Position numbers and translations under genes: made by a program. This document shows, piece by piece, positions 46,742-58,551 of a DNA stretch of 64,000 bases; within the stretch, counting starts at the first letter, position 1, and each line of letters starts with the position of its first letter. Source of the stretch: Phycomyces blakesleeanus NRRL 1555(-) (lineage: Eukaryota; Mucoromycota; Mucoromycetes; Mucorales; Phycomycetaceae). Under the pieces are notes generated by a model that was given only the letters and a program-made list of their open reading frames with translations, searched no databases and was not told the DNA's origin. Location of the stretch: NCBI RefSeq assembly GCF_001638985.1, contig NW_017265143.1, positions 1,190,259 through 1,254,258 on the forward strand, in the 5' to 3' direction.

Positions 46742-48081
46742 CAATCTTTCAAAAAAGCCCTTATGACTTTAAAGTCCGCTTACTCATCTTTATCTGCAAC
46801 CTCATTTCACACTTACGTTAATCTATAACCTTATAAACATGACACCTGCAAATTCAAACCAAAATAAACGCAACCGCCCCCATAAGCTTAAGAGGTTTTT
46901 GAATACTGAGAAGTCCATCATGATTGGGATGCATAAAGCTGAAATGTCCATTTCAGAAATATCCTGCTCCAAAGGCATACCTGTGGAATCTCTTTGCAGT
47001 ATAATAAAAAAGTATAAGGAAACTGACTTTGTCGAAGATAAGCCTTGTTCCAGAAGACCAAAGTGTCTTGATTCTAGAGGCAAGCATCATTTGGATAGAC
47101 TTATAAGAAGTGACCGGCACTAGTCTTTATTGGATATCACAAGAGATATTAGAAATTTCACTGGTCATTACATCTCTGAAAATACAGTCAGTAAAGAACT
47201 GCCTAATCTGGGCATATTCTCTCATGCTGCAGCAAAGAAGTCCTGGCTAACTGAAAAAGACATGGTCATTCGTTGCAAATGGGCAAAAGAAAGAATGGAC
47301 TGGAAAGAAAAATGGAAGACAGTTATATGGAGTGATGAATCAAATTTTTCTCTTTTCAGAGTAAATAGAAAAGTTTGCTCATGGAGAAAGGCTGGCAAGA
47401 GACTTTGCACAGACTGTGTTCAACAAAAAGTACAAGGAAATAGAGGATCTGTAATGGTATGGGGCTGCATTACCCCTGAAGGAGTTGGACCACTTGCAGT
47501 TGTTAAGGGCACCATAAATGCAAAAGTTTATGTGGAGATTATGGAAACTGTCTTTAAGTCATACTATCATGCCCTATCAAACAATGACATAAAGACATAT
47601 ATGTTTCAAGAAGATAACGTGCCATCCCATACTGTGAACATATCAAAGAAATGCAGAAAAGAACTTGGTCTGGATGTTCTTGACTGGCCATCAAGAAGTT
47701 CAGATTTAAGTCCAATTGAAAATATCTCGAATATTTTGAATGACTGTGTTTGCAAGAGGACTTTCCCACTTACGAACCTGAGGGAGTTGGAAGTAGCTCT
47801 ACAAGAAGAGTGGCAAAAAATAGATAGAAAAACATGTGCAGATCTATGCCTCAAAATGCATAACAGATTAGTAGCTATCAAAGAGAACAAAGATGAGCCT
47901 ATCCCATATTAAATAAATAATCATATTTATACCAGACAAATGTCTCTCTCTAAGCTTCATTATAGTTATGTTCTGGCTGCCTCTATTACATATGTAAAGA
48001 ATAAGAGAAATATAAATATAGACCTTTGGACTTCTATTCTCTCCGGAGTTTAAAGTCATGAGGATTTTTTTTGAAAGATTG
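46742..48081 (+). mobile_element. Tc1-like element
   Basis: The 1340-bp element has imperfect inverted ends of about 37 bp: CAATCTTTCAAAAAA on both sides, then ATGACTTTAAA and TCCG. It is flanked by TA on each side (46740-46741 and 48082-48083), the Tc1/mariner target. It is inserted six codons into the zinc-knuckle gene. Confidence 0.93.
46839..47912 (+). pseudogene. Tc1/mariner-type transposase (DD34E), one stop
   Basis: A single-exon frame of 357 codons interrupted only by TAG at 47121. The N-terminal helix-turn-helix part includes RFLNTEKSIMIGMHKAEMS and GIPVESLCSII. The catalytic landmarks are VIWSDESNFSLF (first D), MFQEDNVPSHT (second D) and WPSRSSDLSPIENI (E, 34 residues after the second D's neighbourhood). 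VMVWGCITPEGVGPL is also typical. It is nearly intact. The TAG could be a recent mutation, since no other defect is seen. Confidence 0.93.
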
Positions 48082-48100
48082 TAGATCCAGCAGGAGTCAT

Positions 48101-48631
48101 ATTGATGTTTGATAAATTGTAATTGGTTTTGTAATTAAGCTAAATTCAAGTGTAAATGGAGATAGAGAAATAGTAAAGAATATATGTAAGATTATTATTT
48201 TTCTGAAAGACATGAACTTTATAAGGACTCTATATATACTCTTTTTCAAAATAATGATTGTACCAATAATGACAGACTTGTCATAATTTAAAATAAATTT
48301 GAATCATATGTAAATTAACAACGTGCTGAAGTAATATGATAATTAGAATAAATTCAAGAGAATATCTTCAAGTAATATTGAATAATAGAGTAAAATCCGT
48401 GTGGCAAGATGCAATAAGATGACTTCTTCAAATAATAGTAGCTAAATTAAGTAGAGTATAGATGTAAAAGTTCATTATAATGTCTTGTTAAAGTAATAAA
48501 AGTAAGGTGACAAAAGAAACAGTCAGTTGTCAAAGTAGCATGGGTTAACCTTTTGGAATTAATATGTGTATTGAATTAAAAGTGCTGCAAAAAATGCATA
48601 GTTCAATATAGCTTCTTGAAGTAACAGTATA
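48101..48631. other. No gene seen
   Basis: AT-rich flank upstream of the zinc-knuckle gene start. It may hold its promoter; nothing specific is visible. Confidence 0.45.
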
Positions 48632-49174
48632 TGTGGTGATCCAGACACTCGAATGTTGGATTTATCACGTATAAGAACATATTCATATTGGGATAGCGTA
48701 GTAGCTATCATCTTGTCAGTATAAAATATATATAAACGATTAAGTAATCAGCCCAATAATTATTACAGTTAGTACTGTAGATAATATCTTAAAGATTGTT
48801 AAGATAATTATATCATACTGCCGGGTAAACTGTGTCAGATCGATATGGAGCTAATTTAGTAGGAAGTCCTAAAGCTCTAGTATAAAAGAGAAAAGAATAG
48901 CTAAGAGCTAAAGAAGTATGATTTATGACTTGATGTCATAATTGTAACACCGACACTAGTTAAGCAGTAAATACACTCTAATAACCAAATATAGTAAAGG
49001 AAGAAAGCCTTAAGAAACTAAGACGTAATGACAAGAGCAGATTGTGTTTTCTTATAAAAAGGGACACTTTTTATTTATGAATAAAGACAACTTATATACA
49101 GTCTCAAAGTATTTCTATACGTCTCTATTATCAAATATTTTATTTTTCTATTGTTTCGTACCTGAAATACCACA
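48632..49174 (+). mobile_element. Solo LTR, family H, copy 2
   Basis: 543 bp, nearly identical to 21615-22158, with ends TGTGGTGATCC and ACCACA. The exact 5-bp target duplication GTATA lies at 48627-48631 and 49175-49179. Confidence 0.94.
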
Positions 49175-49753
49175 GTATATATAAATTCTTGAATATCCAA
49201 TTGTCAATGCAAAATCATATATTTCATTTTACTTTATTAGTTATTATTATAAAATGTAGTATATAATATTAATGATTTTTGCTTTTAAATTAAAAAGTAG
49301 TAATAGCTAACACTTTTTTCTTTTTTTGTTGTTAATTAATCCAAATCCAGGTATCAGGGCATAGCACAATTGTAACATACAAAGGAAGCATTATTTTTAT
49401 TTTATTTTTATTTATTATTTATATTGAATAGCTTTTGATAATAGCTAAAATGATATATACATATATTCTCTTTATTCTTTAGATTGATATATTTCTATTA
49501 CAATTACTATACAATTAAAAATGATCTGATTTTTATTTATTTATATATAATTTATAAGTATAATAATAATAATAGCTGGTAGTAATAAGAAATTTTTTTT
49601 TTAAAGATATTCAAAGCAAACAGTGATTTAATAGTAAAGACATTTTCTTATATGGACATGATTTATATTACAATAAAGATTTATTAATAATTAAGATATT
49701 AAATGCAATCAAAAGATGATTAGATTCCATATAACTTATGTGCAGAGTATCTC
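49175..49753. other. No gene seen
   Basis: Low-complexity AT-rich sequence. Confidence 0.45.
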
Positions 49754-49985
49754 TCTTTCTTTTTAACAGTTTGATGTAAGTCATGTGATTTATAACTTCC
49801 TTTCTTTTTAATGGTTTGAACGTAAGTCATATGATTTAGTAACTTCCTTTCTTTTTAATGGTTTGAATGTAAGTCATGTGATTTATAACTTCCTTTCTTT
49901 TTAATGGTTTGAACGCAAGTCATGTGATTTATAACTTCCTTTCTTTTTAACTGTTTTAAAAGTGATTGTAAGTCATGTGATATAC
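49754..49985. repeat. Minisatellite, unit about 47 bp
   Basis: Four full copies and one partial copy of a unit containing AAGTCATGTGATTTATAACT followed by TCCTTTCTTTTTAATGG. Copies differ by a few bases. Confidence 0.85.
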
Positions 49986-50020
49986 AGGGCCGGTTGATTT
50001 TAATAATATGTATAATAATA

Positions 50021-50190
50021 GCTACTGTGGATAATGCGCAGTATTAGTTTAGAAAACTATATAAAAAAATTCAATTCATATCAATAAAAAGTATCTTTTA
50101 TTCTCTCTTTGTTTTTACGTATACTCCGTGATCTCCAGTGGGATTAATCTTTTGACTTTGTTATAGTAAAAAGAAGACTAATCCAGATTG
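50021..50190 (+). repeat. Repeat R, copy 3 (right part)
   Basis: Matches 39127-39290: GGATAATGCGCAGTATTAG, then TTTTGACTTTG and the terminal AAGAAGACTAATCCAGATTG. The left part is missing. From 50191 to 50739 no gene is seen. Confidence 0.7.
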
Positions 50191-50739
50191 GGAACAAAAA
50201 AGTTATATTTTTTTTCAAACTATATATTTTGCAAAATCAAAACTTTCATTGTGTGCTCCGATTATATATGAAAAAAAAATTAATTGATATCAATAGAAAA
50301 AAATTTAAAGCAAATTAATAAAAAGCATGAAGAATACTAATATGTGCAATAAAATACACCGGCTTAGGGTAAAATTGACTTACTTCCAACTCCGCTAAAA
50401 TCAAAGAAGTACATCTCTGTTTTTCAAGGTTAAATAAGTTCTCAAAGACATGATCCTTTAAGACAAAAAATGAATGGAAGATTTTGTAATATGCGTTTCT
50501 TATTTATATTAAAAATTGACGGAGGTTTAATAGTTAATAGAGAGCTGTTTAAAGTTGCCTTGTATCTATGCCCAAAAAAGGCACTTAAGTTGAAACATTT
50601 TTTTTAAATTTATTCTCCGATACATCATACATGTACCATCATGTTGTGTCAACAATATAGCTTGTGAAAATATTATGCATGAGCTTCATTCTCTAACAAC
50701 TTCTTTATACTCAAATTGATCATCTAAATTCAAAATAAA

Positions 50740-51997
50740 ATGACCAATCGTTCCAAATATAACATTAGCAATCACATCCAAGTTCATCAACAAAGATAAC
50801 AAAGACAACAACAACAACAACATCAAGAACAGCAACAGCAGCAAGAGCAACAGCAGCAAGAGCAACAGCAGAATGAAGAAGAAACCATACCTCAAGAGAT
50901 TAGAAGAGCCAGAAGAGCTAGATATAGCAAACTAAACCTAAATCTCTTGAGTGATGGTACTTGTATATATCTATTTCATTTTGCTTTGAGTGAAATTGAG
51001 AGAATAACAACAGCACTCAGATTGGGTCATGTGTACCATTTTTCAAGTATACAAGTCCGTAAGAACCTTGACTTTGCAATGTTACTCAATTGGTACAGCT
51101 TTCTAAAACACTTAGGTGACATGTCTATACTTTTTGGAATGAGTGAAAGCAATGTATCTGTAGTTTGCCAAGAATTTGAGAGCATTGTTATGAACCAGAT
51201 TAAATGGGGACTTCAATTCAATATTAAATAATTTCGCCTGGAAAACTTGGAAAGGTTTGCAAGTGCAATCTACAATAAAGACGCAGCACTGCCAAACATT
51301 GTTGGTTTCATTGATGGTACTATGCAAGCAATATCAAGACCAAGCCAAGGTAATGAAGTTCAAAAAGCTTTTTACAATGGTTGGAAGCACATGCATGCTT
51401 TGAAGTACCAGTCTATTGTTACTTCTGATGGGATCACAAGCAGCTTGCTTGGACCATATGTTGTCTCTAGACATAATCAGTATATATATACCATGTTCAA
51501 AACAGAAGCAAGAGTGGAAAAATATTTGGATATTGTACCAGATGTTGAATTGCCATTTGCCTTGTACGGCAATCCAGCTTACATGGTTTCCAAGTGCCTG
51601 TACTCACTATTTGAAGGCGTATCTCTTAGTGATATAGTAACCATAAAAGATTGTTGACAAAGATTGTACAATATATTAATTATGTACAATAGATTTAGAT
51701 AAAAAAATCAACAAGAGTATGTTGAAAGTGTGAGTGGCAGTAGAGTGGGAATTTGGGGAAGTACAGAAGTACTTTATGTATTCCAAGTATAAGTATGCCA
51801 TGAAAATAGGGGAAACAAGTCCAGCAACTGTGTACATGCCATCCACAGTATTCAAAAATATGATCCACTGTACTGGTCGCAATAGATTGCCAACAAGTTC
51901 ATATTTTGGTTTGGAGCCACCAACTCTTGAGGAGTATATCTCTGGATTAAGACGTGATAAATTAGATGGAGAAGATGAAGATGATATATTATTTTAA
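50740..51997 (+). pseudogene. PIF/Harbinger-type transposase HB2
   Basis: Starts MTNRSKYNISNHIQVHQQ, followed by a TAA (50797), a glutamine-rich tract and a basic RRARRARYSK patch. Then comes FLKHLGDMSILFGMSES (helix-turn-helix region), LPNIVGFIDGTMQAISRP (first D), FALYGNPAYMVSK and VEWEFGEVQKYF (E). The second catalytic position, normally D in YGDPAY, is N here. Stops occur at 50797 (TAA), 51229 (TAA), 51655 (TGA) and 51731 (TGA), with a frameshift between the last two. It converges on its accessory gene at 52032. Confidence 0.88.
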
Positions 51998-52031
51998 ATA
52001 AATTAATACTTAAATTTTTATGCTATTATCA

Positions 52032-52525
52032 TTATTTTCTTGTTTTTTTTAATTCCTCTTCAATATCGCACATCTTCTGAAGTATCTGCTTCAACACTCC
52101 CATGACTTCAGCATGGCGGGTGGCCTGGGACTCTGGGACTTCATTTCCCATCTCTGGATGATCCTCATCCTCGTCCTCATCCTCGTACTCATCTACGTCC
52201 TCATCCACATTCTCATCCTTCTCATCTGCGTTCTCATTCTCCTTGCCCTCCTCACCCTCCTCATCCTCAATGCTAGCTGGGCTAGCTTGACTGCCAACTG
52301 GTCGGGCCGCAGCCATAGCAGAGCTCTCTGCTGGGAACTTTTCTTGCATTTCTGCTTTGGTCTTTTTGATAAAATCTCAGTATTTTTGCCTGAGATTTGT
52401 GATCTGGCCAGGAGCTCCCAACGTGATTGCCCGTACACGGCCTTTGAGGCCAAGCTTAAAGTTCTGTCTGGCAATTTCCTTATTACAACCAGAAACCTTG
52501 AACGTCTCGTGCTGCTCTTTCTACA
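52032..52525 (-). pseudogene. Accessory gene of HB2, 5' end interrupted
   Basis: Minus-strand frame: EQHETFKVSGCNKEIARQNF, KLGLKGRVRAITLGAPGQIT, a TGA, KKTKAEMQEKFPAESSAM, a long acidic D/E run, and a coiled coil near the end (VMGVLKQILQKMCDIEEEL). The first part has a Myb-like spacing of aromatic and basic residues; this is inference. The 5' part is cut by a CACTA-like terminus at 52526. A possible upstream exon (MPCVGCKSRC) lies beyond it at about 52826-52776. Confidence 0.6.
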
Positions 52526-52765
52526 CACTATGGGAAAAAGGTGGTCTTTTTTGAATTTGTGACTTCATTTTTGGCCTATAATAATCAAAAAATTACCAAA
52601 AATCCAAGTTGAAACAAGAAAATCTTTGTTCTTTGAAATGGCTGATAAACAGCAAATGAATTGCTTAAAATTAAATCTCAGGAGGGACAAATGTCTATTC
52701 TAATTAAAGTATCTCCTTATTTTATTCTACGGAGAGTTTGAATTAGTATTTAATTTAGTCCAGTG
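52526..52765. mobile_element. Small CACTA-like insertion with mixed ends
   Basis: The left end, CACTATGGGAAAAAGGTGG, and the next 60 bases match the left end of B1 (30108). The right end reads CACTGGACTAAATT in reverse complement and its inner part (AATTCAAACTCTC) matches the 3' flank of B3 near 62668. It is about 240 bp with no gene. No target duplication is evident. Confidence 0.55.
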
Positions 52766-52868
52766 GCTTTCTAACTTTAATGACAGACAGCGGCTTTTGC
52801 ATCCCACACATGGCATTTTTTTTTCAACAAATAATCACTTCCCTCTTTCTTAAAAATAAACTTCAATT

Positions 52869-54731
52869 ATGTCTAACAACAATATAAACAACACTATTTA
52901 TGATATTTCCACCATTCAACAAGTCTTGATCAACTTGCCTTTGGAAGAAATCAAGATGCTTCCTTTGAATTCGACAATATTAGTAAAAGCTAGTTAATGG
53001 GAAAAGTGTCTGGAGCAAATCAATGTCTTATGCTCAACAAAATGGAATAAAAAGCATAAATATTCTGGAAAAGGTTTAGTTTTTGAAGAGACTAAAAAAT
53101 GTCACCGTGCTGGCCAATATATAACAAACCGCCAATTACGTCTTGCCCAGAAAGATACGAAGGCATGCTCTTGTACAGCTGCCTTAAAAATCATACAGCA
53201 TCTCGACAACCCCAATGTTGTTACATTTTGCCAAACAAGGGCACATTTAAACCATGTTCCTGGAGACTGAGACGAAGTCAGAACTCTTCCTTTGCCTTCT
53301 GAAGCCATAAAGATTATTGAAGATCAGTTGAAAAGTGGCAGCAGCTGTAGAAGTACAAGAATTTCAGTTCTTAGACAGATTGATAGTTGGGGAGTTGGCA
53401 TTAGAAAGCCTAATTATGAAGAAATTTACAACAGAATGAGAAAGGTTTGTCAATGAATATAACAGAGCTTTCGTATTAAATTAATATTGATATATCAAAT
53501 AAATACTCATATATAAAATAGATGACTACTTTGTTATATATGTTTGCTTCTGATGAAAATGCATCTATTTCCATCTGGTTAAATGTAAAGCTAGCAGAAC
53601 AAAACTATTGCATTTTTGAAATCAATCTTTCTGTTTATAATGATGGTAAAAAACAATTTGCCTTTGGATTTCAATCACCAATGCAAGTTTCAATCATGAG
53701 AATCTCGCAATCTTTTTGTCTCAATGCCACCTATTCCATTTTGTCCAGAAGCGATGAAGTATTATATACTTTGGTCACTCGCCATCCTCAAACAGGAAAG
53801 GGATTCCCTGTTGCATACATGGTGACAAACAACCAGACAGCCGTACCCATTAAACTTTGGCTTGACCACCTTTGCATCAAGAGCAGCTTCGTACCAATGA
53901 ATATCACTATTGACTGTAGCATTATAGAGGTTAATGCAATCAAAGAAGCATTACATCATGCTACAATTCACTACTGTGATTTTCATGTTCTTCGTGCTTG
54001 GCAGCACAACCTTGACAGCAAGATTAAACTTAATGCCTCTTATACATCAGAACAACTTGGGAATTATAAGACTGCACTGAAGAACTACCTGAGACACATT
54101 CTCATCGAGTCTAACAAAGACGTGTTCCTAAGAGCAATTGAAGATTTTAAACTGATGGTTCAGGATCAACCTCAGTTTTTGAAATATTTTGAGAAGAAAT
54201 GGACCAAGAACGAAGAATTGTTGCGAAGATGGGGGCGCCCGTACATTAGCCAACAACATCAGAGATATGTGACAAACAACTATATAGAATCATGGCACAA
54301 TCAACTCAAGACAATCTACTTTGGTCGTGCATGCACCAGAAGATTGAATCGACTGATTTTTATCTTGACAAATGATGTGGAGTTCTATTTTGAACAAGAG
54401 GTTGAGCTTATTCACTTCAACAATGGTAAGATGGGTCCCATTGATAATGAGTTAGTAAGAAATTCTTTTGTTGCTTCAAAAATCCAAAATGACATGCTTC
54501 CTTACATAATTCTCAACCCTTTGGGTGAGACTGGTAACAGCATAGATGATTATAATGGTGAGTGGCAAATAAGATCTTTTGTAACAGAAGATAAGTGGTA
54601 TACCGTCAATATATCAAATGACTTGATACAAAGCTGCACCTGCCCGAACTTTCTGACCCGCCAGATCCTATGCAAGCATTCACATTTGTTGAAGCATTAC
54701 TGTGGGGCAAAATTCAGCTTCATCGAGCAAT
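52869..54731 (+). pseudogene. MULE-type transposase, first part
   Basis: Exon 1 is 52869-53444 and exon 2 starts at 53522. Exon 1 carries a cysteine-rich DNA-binding part (KKCHRAGQYITNRQLRLAQK, CSCTAALK). Exon 2 has the MULE catalytic core: SFCLNATYSI where the first catalytic residue is normally D (here N), MNITIDCSIIEVNAIKEAL with the second D, and TNNYIESWHNQLK with the E. A SWIM zinc finger follows (CTCPNF, CKHSHLLKHY). Stops occur at 52995 (TAA) and 53268 (TGA). At 54731 (IEQ) a CACTA element splits the gene; the 11 codons after it up to 54769 come from that element's terminus. Confidence 0.9.
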
Positions 54732-55361
54732 CACTACGGCGGGATGAATGGCAGTTGGGCCAAAAGTAGGCACATAACTGCCATTTTTTTGGTCGAAACC
54801 CAATAAAATCTCCGCCGTTTGTTGTAAGATGGTAATGTCATTCGTAGCAATTTAAAAAAGTAGCATGAAAACACTTTTTTTGTTGCTGTACAATATTTTC
54901 AATACTGTAAAAAATGTTTGTAAGTTGTAATGACCACTTTGAGTATTGAAATATATGTTTTATTGAATATCAAAGATGTCAACAATTATTAAGATTAATA
55001 ATTTTTGGAATGTGTGAACGAAATGGTAACATAACTGCCATTTTTTTATTTTTTAAACTACGTTCTTTTTTTTTTTAGATATTCTTTTTATCTTGATGAA
55101 TTGGCAATTTGATTTTATTTAAATCGCGTAATGGCGTATAGAGCATATAGGGAATGAAGAGAAAAGCATAAGGTGTATAGAGAATAGAAAAAAAACCAGA
55201 GTATATAAAGAAGAAAAGAAAGACAGGGCATATAGAGATTAAAAAAAACATAAGAAATAGAGAAAATTAAAAAAAGAATATAAGATACAAGGATGATATA
55301 AAAAATATAAAAGATATAAGGATATAGAGCATATAGAAAAATAAGATAAAAATAAAAAGGA
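54732..55361. repeat. Left terminal and subterminal region of B2
   Basis: Includes ACATAACTGCCATTTTTTT at 54771 and again near 55028. An ATATAGAGCATATAG-like degenerate array lies at 55140-55335. The region is shared in inverted orientation with 35314-35848. Confidence 0.75.
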
Positions 55362-58300
55362 TTACAGAATGGAAAGATTGCCTTTAGTAATGTGCATGTT
55401 GTTGTTAAAGATATAATAGGGCGCGATTACATAAAACTGGTTTCCATTCGGTGGGTATTGGACCAGACCAACTTGATGACAAATGTCATTTACACTTATA
55501 ACTGCATAAGTCGGTTGCATTTGGTGGCCTAGTGTACGGGTGCTTTGTGACCGTTGTTTGACGATAGGTACTGATGAGTCATGACCAGCCGCGTCATGTT
55601 TCTTCATGACCTCCACGAAAGCAAGAAAGTGTGGGAAGCCATAGAAATCTACATGCTGAAAGTAGAACTGTACTGTACTGACGAGCCAGCTGTGAACAAT
55701 TACATTACGGTTGCTAAAATAAATAAATAAATAGAATGTAAGCAACTTTTGATTGTATATCGAAAAATATTATACTTACTTTCTATAGGGGCAAGTAAAC
55801 ATCACGTAATGGTTGCCACGGCTGGTCTCGTTTTTCTTTCTTCGGTACATGCATGAGGAATATACAGTCGAGTCCATCCACAGACGTGCAGCTACAACAA
55901 CAACAGAGTCACCAAACTCGTGGCCAGTCAAGCCTGTTGTTCTCCGGTAGTATTTCAATAAAGCTTCCTTCACACTAGGGCCGCCTACACCTTCCACCAA
56001 ATCATCGTTCAAATTAACAAACTGATGAAACGGCTCCCACAACTGCGCACCACTAGGATCATTAGGAAGGTCCATGTAGCTCTCTCTTCCATATGGCTTT
56101 GGCCGAATGAGGTTGATTTCATCACAGATGCTGATTGCCGTGCTGGTATAATTGTGAATCGCAAATCGCTTGACAAGAAAACTGGCGTTTCGGCCACCCT
56201 TTGATTTGGACTTTATCAATTTCGAGAAGACGCCAATTACTCTCTCCATTGAGCGAGTGGAGTAGCATCGCAGGAGGCCTTGCTGCTTGATGATATAGGG
56301 TATATGGACCAGGTAATGTTGCACTGGTTGGAAAACACTACGAGACAGGGTATTATTCTGGACTTGTTGATATAAAAACGAGTGCCAGTGCTTGAAGTAT
56401 CTATTATTAATATTTAAAAAATGGTAACAATCAGCTATTTGTAATGATAATATATGAGACGTATAATAACTTACAACTCCATCTCATCAAGCAATTCTGA
56501 TGTCAACGTCCATTGCAAGGCAAGCGCGCAACCTTTCACGAGAGATAATAGAGCTGTTTTGACAGCCCTATTTGGTAAATAAGGCACGACCAAAGTGGGG
56601 ACAAGGTATAAGAGAAAGTCAAGCCAGTCCACTGCGCGAGTACCATTGATCTTGGCAAATACGTTGTCGAAACTGCCTTGAAATGAGGTGGGTATATATT
56701 TTCGTGAGCTGGTAATACAGTTTCCGATTGTTACAAGGTCTGCTCTTGGTATATGAAAAGGGTATTCGGTGGTATTGAGGGTATTGTCTGGATGGGTATA
56801 ATAAAATTTGGTTTCCTTTGTGAGGGTGACGGTAATCAGGTCATACACAAGCTTTCCAATCCCTCTTGCAATTAAATGAAGTTCATCTAATGCAAAAAAT
56901 GATGATCCAGAGAAGGTTGAGAGTTGGGTATATATGCTCGGCTGGTATATGTTCTTCGACTATTACAAGCAGTTATTTAGTATGAAAAAAAGATGGCTAA
57001 TTGAACATTTGTATACTTACAGGGTTGCCTACTTTGAAGTCTTGCAAAGGTCTTAACCGGGCGGAAATGTCATCAAAGTACATGCCATGCCGTCTGTTAG
57101 TAGGGAATTTGCCTTTGGTCTCACAAAAACGGCAACCAAATAAACTTGTATGGGAACCAATGTGGGCCATATCAGCTACAGCTGGAATATCGCCAGAAGC
57201 AAGCAGAAGATAGACCTTGGATCTGCAAAACTCCACTCCATTGTGCTTGACAACCAAGCCATGTGCCTCAAGATCTCGCAATTCATTGATGATGGGTATA
57301 AGAAAGGAGTCCAAATGAGTTGGCTTCTTGGGGCCAGGCAAGATTGCCAGTTGCAAAAGGTATTTGTTGGTATATCTAAGTATTTTATCAGTAATTTTTT
57401 TTTTAAAAAAATGTAATAATAATAATAAATAGTAATAAATTAATTAATTACCTGATGGATGGGTCTAGGTTGAATATTATGCAATGGATGATGGTATATG
57501 AGTTTTTGCCTTTTTTTTGATTGACAAACCCATCGGTATAAAGCCCAATGGCAATATCATTGGGATTGGAGAACAGGCCCTGCTGCACCAACTGCTTGTA
57601 ATTGTCACCATCAAAAATGTCGGTTAGCTGACCAGCTACAGATTCCCGGTTTGCTCTGTAACAGAGGAGTTCTCTTGTGGCTGGATCTGCCAACATTTGA
57701 GAAAGCATATCCCCAACTGACATAAGTTTCATACTGGCGGCTGGTGTCTGACTTTGATCGGGATCAGTCTTGTATCGCGGTTTGCCGCAGTCAACACAAG
57801 ATTCCTGGTCGTCATTAATGCCATACAATCGACAACCACTAGAGCAGACATCATACTCATGGCCCTCGACACTTGACTTTGACTTGAGCAAAGCATCAAC
57901 AGTTTCGCCATGACTGATCTTAGCCCCAGGTTCTAAAAAAAACGATATCACTACATGTTAGTGATCTGGAATTAAAGTACAAGGTAACAGAAAATATAAT
58001 ATTTTACCCATCATTATATCGTCATGGTCTTGGATGACAGTGTTTATAAATTGAACAATGTCTCTATATGCTGCTCTAGCAATTCTATGCTGTAGCATCA
58101 ATTGAGACAGATGAATACTCATCAACTCGGCCTTGGTAAAAGTATTTGTACTGATTCGGCTGCTGTCGTAAATGTGAGCTTCACCCTCACTGTCCTCAAA
58201 ATTACATGCGCACTTATATGAAATAGTATTATCAAGCTCCATAGACTCCATAGTATATTCTGTAATACATTATTTAGTAATTGGAAAATAAATAATACAA

Positions 58301-58551
58301 TTACAGCTCTTTTCATTACCTGAATTGCTAACAGATTCATCTTCATTACTAGTATCATTTTTGTCATGGTACATGTCAACATCATCCAGAATAGACTGGT
58401 CAATTTCAGTCATTGTTGCTGAATCTCCTCTGTGAATTCTCTTGTGGTTTTGCAGCTTCTGGTAGTTATCAAAAAACAAGACACATTGATCACATTGGTA
58501 TTGCTGTGTAGATATTCTATCTCTCTGCTGGCTGGCATTGGAAGAAGACAT
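55362..58551 (-). CDS. Family B CACTA-type (Tnp2-like) transposase, intact, 925 codons
   Basis: Seven exons on the minus strand are 58551-58320, 58259-58008, 57932-57452, 57375-57021, 56959-56475, 56400-55780 and 55713-55362. All have GT-AG borders and every phase matches, giving 2778 nt. The N-terminus is a classical C2H2 zinc finger (YQCDQCVLFF ... LQNHKRIH), then an acidic region. Next are CSSGCRLYG with CVDCGKPRYK, LYTDGFVNQKKGKNSYTIIH, AILPGPKKPTHLDSF, ASGDIPAVADMAHIGSH, CRFCETKG, FFALDELHLIARGIGK and VDWLDFLLYLVPTLV. The C-terminal part has MERVIGVFSKLIKS and HEFGDSVVVVAARL. It should cut and move element B2 in the nucleus. The exact catalytic triad is not assigned here. Confidence 0.92.

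Larger units (their letters stand above)
45190..48100 (-). pseudogene. Zinc-knuckle gene with triplicated exon, interrupted by Tc1 and LTR
   Basis: The gene starts MTPAGS at 48100. A Tc1 element follows, then ICV-stop-CKQLGHSSGSN, FSCPLNP (a C-x2-C-H-CP zinc knuckle with one TAA). Three tandem exons of exactly 111 nt follow (46498-46388, 46307-46197, 46116-45469 without the LTR), each reading SRPRVEAV ... QY.AES. The next exon (from 45403) reads FEALQVSDVERVLDLTT and a second knuckle CSSCNEISHQWSNSLQCPN. Directly after it comes the Helitron helicase end. Exon phases are all 1, so repeats stay in frame. The protein is not recognised; an accessory part of a Helitron is possible. Confidence 0.65.

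Noticed and set aside
49754..49985. CRISPR-like array.
   Set aside because: Units are contiguous without unique spacers, and the organism is eukaryotic.
50686..50895. A leucine-rich minus-strand frame.
   Set aside because: It is the antisense of the glutamine-rich CAA/CAG tract of transposase HB2.
52113..52562. A leucine- and isoleucine-rich plus-strand frame of 149 codons.
   Set aside because: It is the antisense of the acidic run in the HB2 accessory gene.
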